The notes beneath the pieces are model-generated. The model saw only the letters and a list, made by a program, of their open reading frames with translations. It was not told where the DNA came from and made no database searches. Below are positions 16,441-17,443 of a stretch of 17,443 nucleotides of DNA, in pieces (the first letter of the stretch is position 1; each line of letters starts with the position of its first letter). The DNA is from CAYVZU01 sp964455935 (GTDB lineage Bacteria; Fibrobacterota; CAYVZU01). The translations under genes and the position numbers were made by a program. Where the stretch lies: the NCBI GenBank assembly GCA_964455935.1, contig CAYVZU010000081.1, positions 1-17,443 of the forward strand, written 5' to 3'.

Positions 16441-17286
16441 TTATCGCCCTAATAGCGTCATGACCGATTGCGGAACCATGTTCGCCTGCGCCAGCATCGC
16501 CGTCGCGGATTGGACAAGAATGCTGTTTTTGGTGAAATTCGCCGTTTCGAGCGCGAAATCCGCATCGCGAATGTACCCTTCGGCTGCCTGTGTGTTGGTC
16601 TGCTGGTTCATTAGATTGTTAATCGTATGCTCCAGCCGATTAATGTAGGCACCCAAGTCGGCGCGCGCATTGTTGACCGTGTCGATCGCCAGATCAAGCG
16701 AGGTCACCGCGCTGATGGCTGCGGTGTTCGCGGTCAACGAGCTGCCGCTGATATCAAGGGCAGATGAACCCGTTGACATGGTGTCGATCGTGATCGTGAT
16801 CTCGTCCGCTGCGCCCCCATCGGGCCCAATGTGGAGGATCGAGGCCGACTGGCCCACGCCGCCAAAGCCGCCGCCGTTGAGCAGCGACATCCCATTGTAG
16901 GTTGTCGTGTTCACGATGCGGTCGATTTCACTGACAAGGGCCGAGTACTCCTGGTTGGTGTAGCTGCGCTCCGAAGATGTCAGTGTGTCATTGGCCGATT
17001 GCAGCGCGAGTTCGCGCATGCGGTGCAGGATCGACGACACCTCGTTCATGGCGCCTTCGGCGATCTGTAAAAGCGCAATGCCGTCCTGCGCATTTCGCTG
17101 CGAAACCGCCAGACCGTTTACCTGCGTGCGGAGCTTCTCGGAAATGGCAAGTCCGGCCGCATCATCGCTGGCGCGATTGACACGCAAACCGGTCGAGAGC
17201 TTTTCAAGGGTTTTGTTGAGTGCGTTGCTGGCCCCGTAGATGGCGTTTTGGCCAATCATCGAGGCAATATTGTGATTGATTCTCAT
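16441..17286 (-). CDS. Flagellin, compact D0/D1-only type
   Basis: Main filament protein of the flagellum, exported by the flagellar type III system. It has 281 residues. The N-terminal D0/D1 block is MRINHNIASMIGQNA, LSTGLRVNRASDDAAGLAIS, QRNAQDGIALLQIAEGAM, MRELALQSAN and YNGMSLLNG. The C-terminal block is ARADLGAYINRLEHTINNL, then AAEGYIRDADFALETANFTK and SATAMLAQANMVPQSVMTLLG. Only about 60 residues lie between (including SILHIGPDGGAADEITITI), so the surface D2/D3 domains are missing, as in spirochaete FlaB and many Bacillus flagellins. AGGGAGG six bases upstream fixes the ATG. It stands alone and converges on the rng-DUF3108 cluster. No csrA, fliW or fliD is in the window. Confidence 0.96.
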   Translation of the reverse strand: MRINHNIASMIGQNAIYGASNALNKTLEKLSTGLRVNRASDDAAGLAISEKLRTQVNGLAVSQRNAQDGIALLQIAEGAMNEVSSILHRMRELALQSANDTLTSSERSYTNQEYSALVSEIDRIVNTTTYNGMSLLNGGGFGGVGQSASILHIGPDGGAADEITITIDTMSTGSSALDISGSSLTANTAAISAVTSLDLAIDTVNNARADLGAYINRLEHTINNLMNQQTNTQAAEGYIRDADFALETANFTKNSILVQSATAMLAQANMVPQSVMTLLGR

Positions 17287-17287
17287 T

Positions 17288-17333
17288 CTTAACCTCCCTG
17301 TTAAGATTCGGAGTTAGACAATCCGTTGTCCAA
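17288..17333 (-). promoter_or_regulatory. Flagellin 5' leader with two GGA-loop hairpins, one enclosing the ribosome binding site (CsrA-type)
   Basis: Reading the minus strand, CTTAAC-AGGGAG-GTTAAG (17305-17288) is a perfect 6-bp stem with the Shine-Dalgarno GGGAGG in loop and stem; it ends one base before the ATG. Just upstream GACAA-CGGA-TTGTC (17330-17317) is a 5-bp stem with GGA in its loop, extendable by one G-T and two A-T pairs to 17333/17314. Hairpins with GGA in the loop, one covering the ribosome binding site, are the known form of CsrA targets, and flagellin mRNA is a classic target in Bacillus. A weaker third hairpin (GGACC...GGTCC, 17358-17338) lies further upstream. Confidence 0.6.
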
Positions 17334-17393
17334 ATAAGGACCGATGGAAATCTGGTCCACCTCCTTTGTTTTTGCGGAAGGGAGGGAATGAGG

Positions 17394-17409
17394 TGCAAAC
17401 AACAAACCG
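17394..17409 (-). promoter_or_regulatory. Weak candidate sigma-54 promoter for flagellin
   Basis: On the minus strand CGG-TTTGTTGTTT-GCA has the GG and GC dinucleotides ten bases apart and a good -12 element (TTTGCA), but the -24 element departs from TGGCAC. The start of transcription would fall near 17383, upstream of the leader hairpins. No sigma-28 motif was found. Confidence 0.25.
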
Positions 17410-17443
17410 CTGCCCTTCGCGCGATTAACCCAATTTCTCCTAC

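Noticed and set aside
1..17443. CRISPR array, tRNA, rRNA or toxin-antitoxin genes
   Set aside because: I found no regularly spaced repeats, no tRNA cloverleaf or rRNA sequence, and no paired small genes.

Overview
The window looks like a metagenome-assembled scaffold from a motile, Gram-negative bacterium of the FCB superphylum, probably Fibrobacterota or a sister lineage. This rests on four things: a SprA-type outer-membrane translocon of the type IX secretion system (T9SS), a glycoside hydrolase with a FlgD/Ig-like C-terminal sorting tail, a FGE/SUMF1-fold surface protein with a sugar-enzyme-like accessory domain, and a compact flagellin. Flagellin plus T9SS argues against typical Bacteroidetes, but the phylum is an inference. 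A run of ten Ns at 5275-5284 marks an assembly gap.

Layout. 47-2704 (+) is an exported GH78 alpha-L-rhamnosidase-like enzyme and a likely T9SS cargo. 2705-3531 holds no intact gene: it has a frameshifted IS transposase remnant on the minus strand, a 161-bp palindromic block with 17-bp perfect arms, and a REP-like hairpin. 3532-4548 (+) is a membrane-anchored FGE-domain protein, possibly leaderless. 4549-4886 is non-coding and carries a degenerate 'CACAGAG' intergenic repeat. 4887-10818 (+) is sprA, split by the gap. A terminator-like hairpin follows it.

10939-16272 is a same-strand housekeeping cluster: RNase G, purD, purE, tsaC, a low-molecular-weight phosphatase of the YwlE type, and an exported DUF3108 protein. 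purD/purE are 18 bp apart; tsaC/phosphatase/DUF3108 overlap, which suggests co-transcription and translational coupling. A terminator separates this cluster from the convergent flagellin gene (17286-16441, minus).

The most interesting signal is the flagellin leader. It contains two tight hairpins that each present GGA in the loop, and the start-proximal one encloses the Shine-Dalgarno sequence. This is the architecture of a CsrA-repressed mRNA. Secondary points are a PurE lacking a normally conserved active-site-region histidine, a possible CTG start for the DUF3108 gene, and the unexplained palindromic element at the broken end of the transposase remnant. I saw no wholly new multi-gene system.
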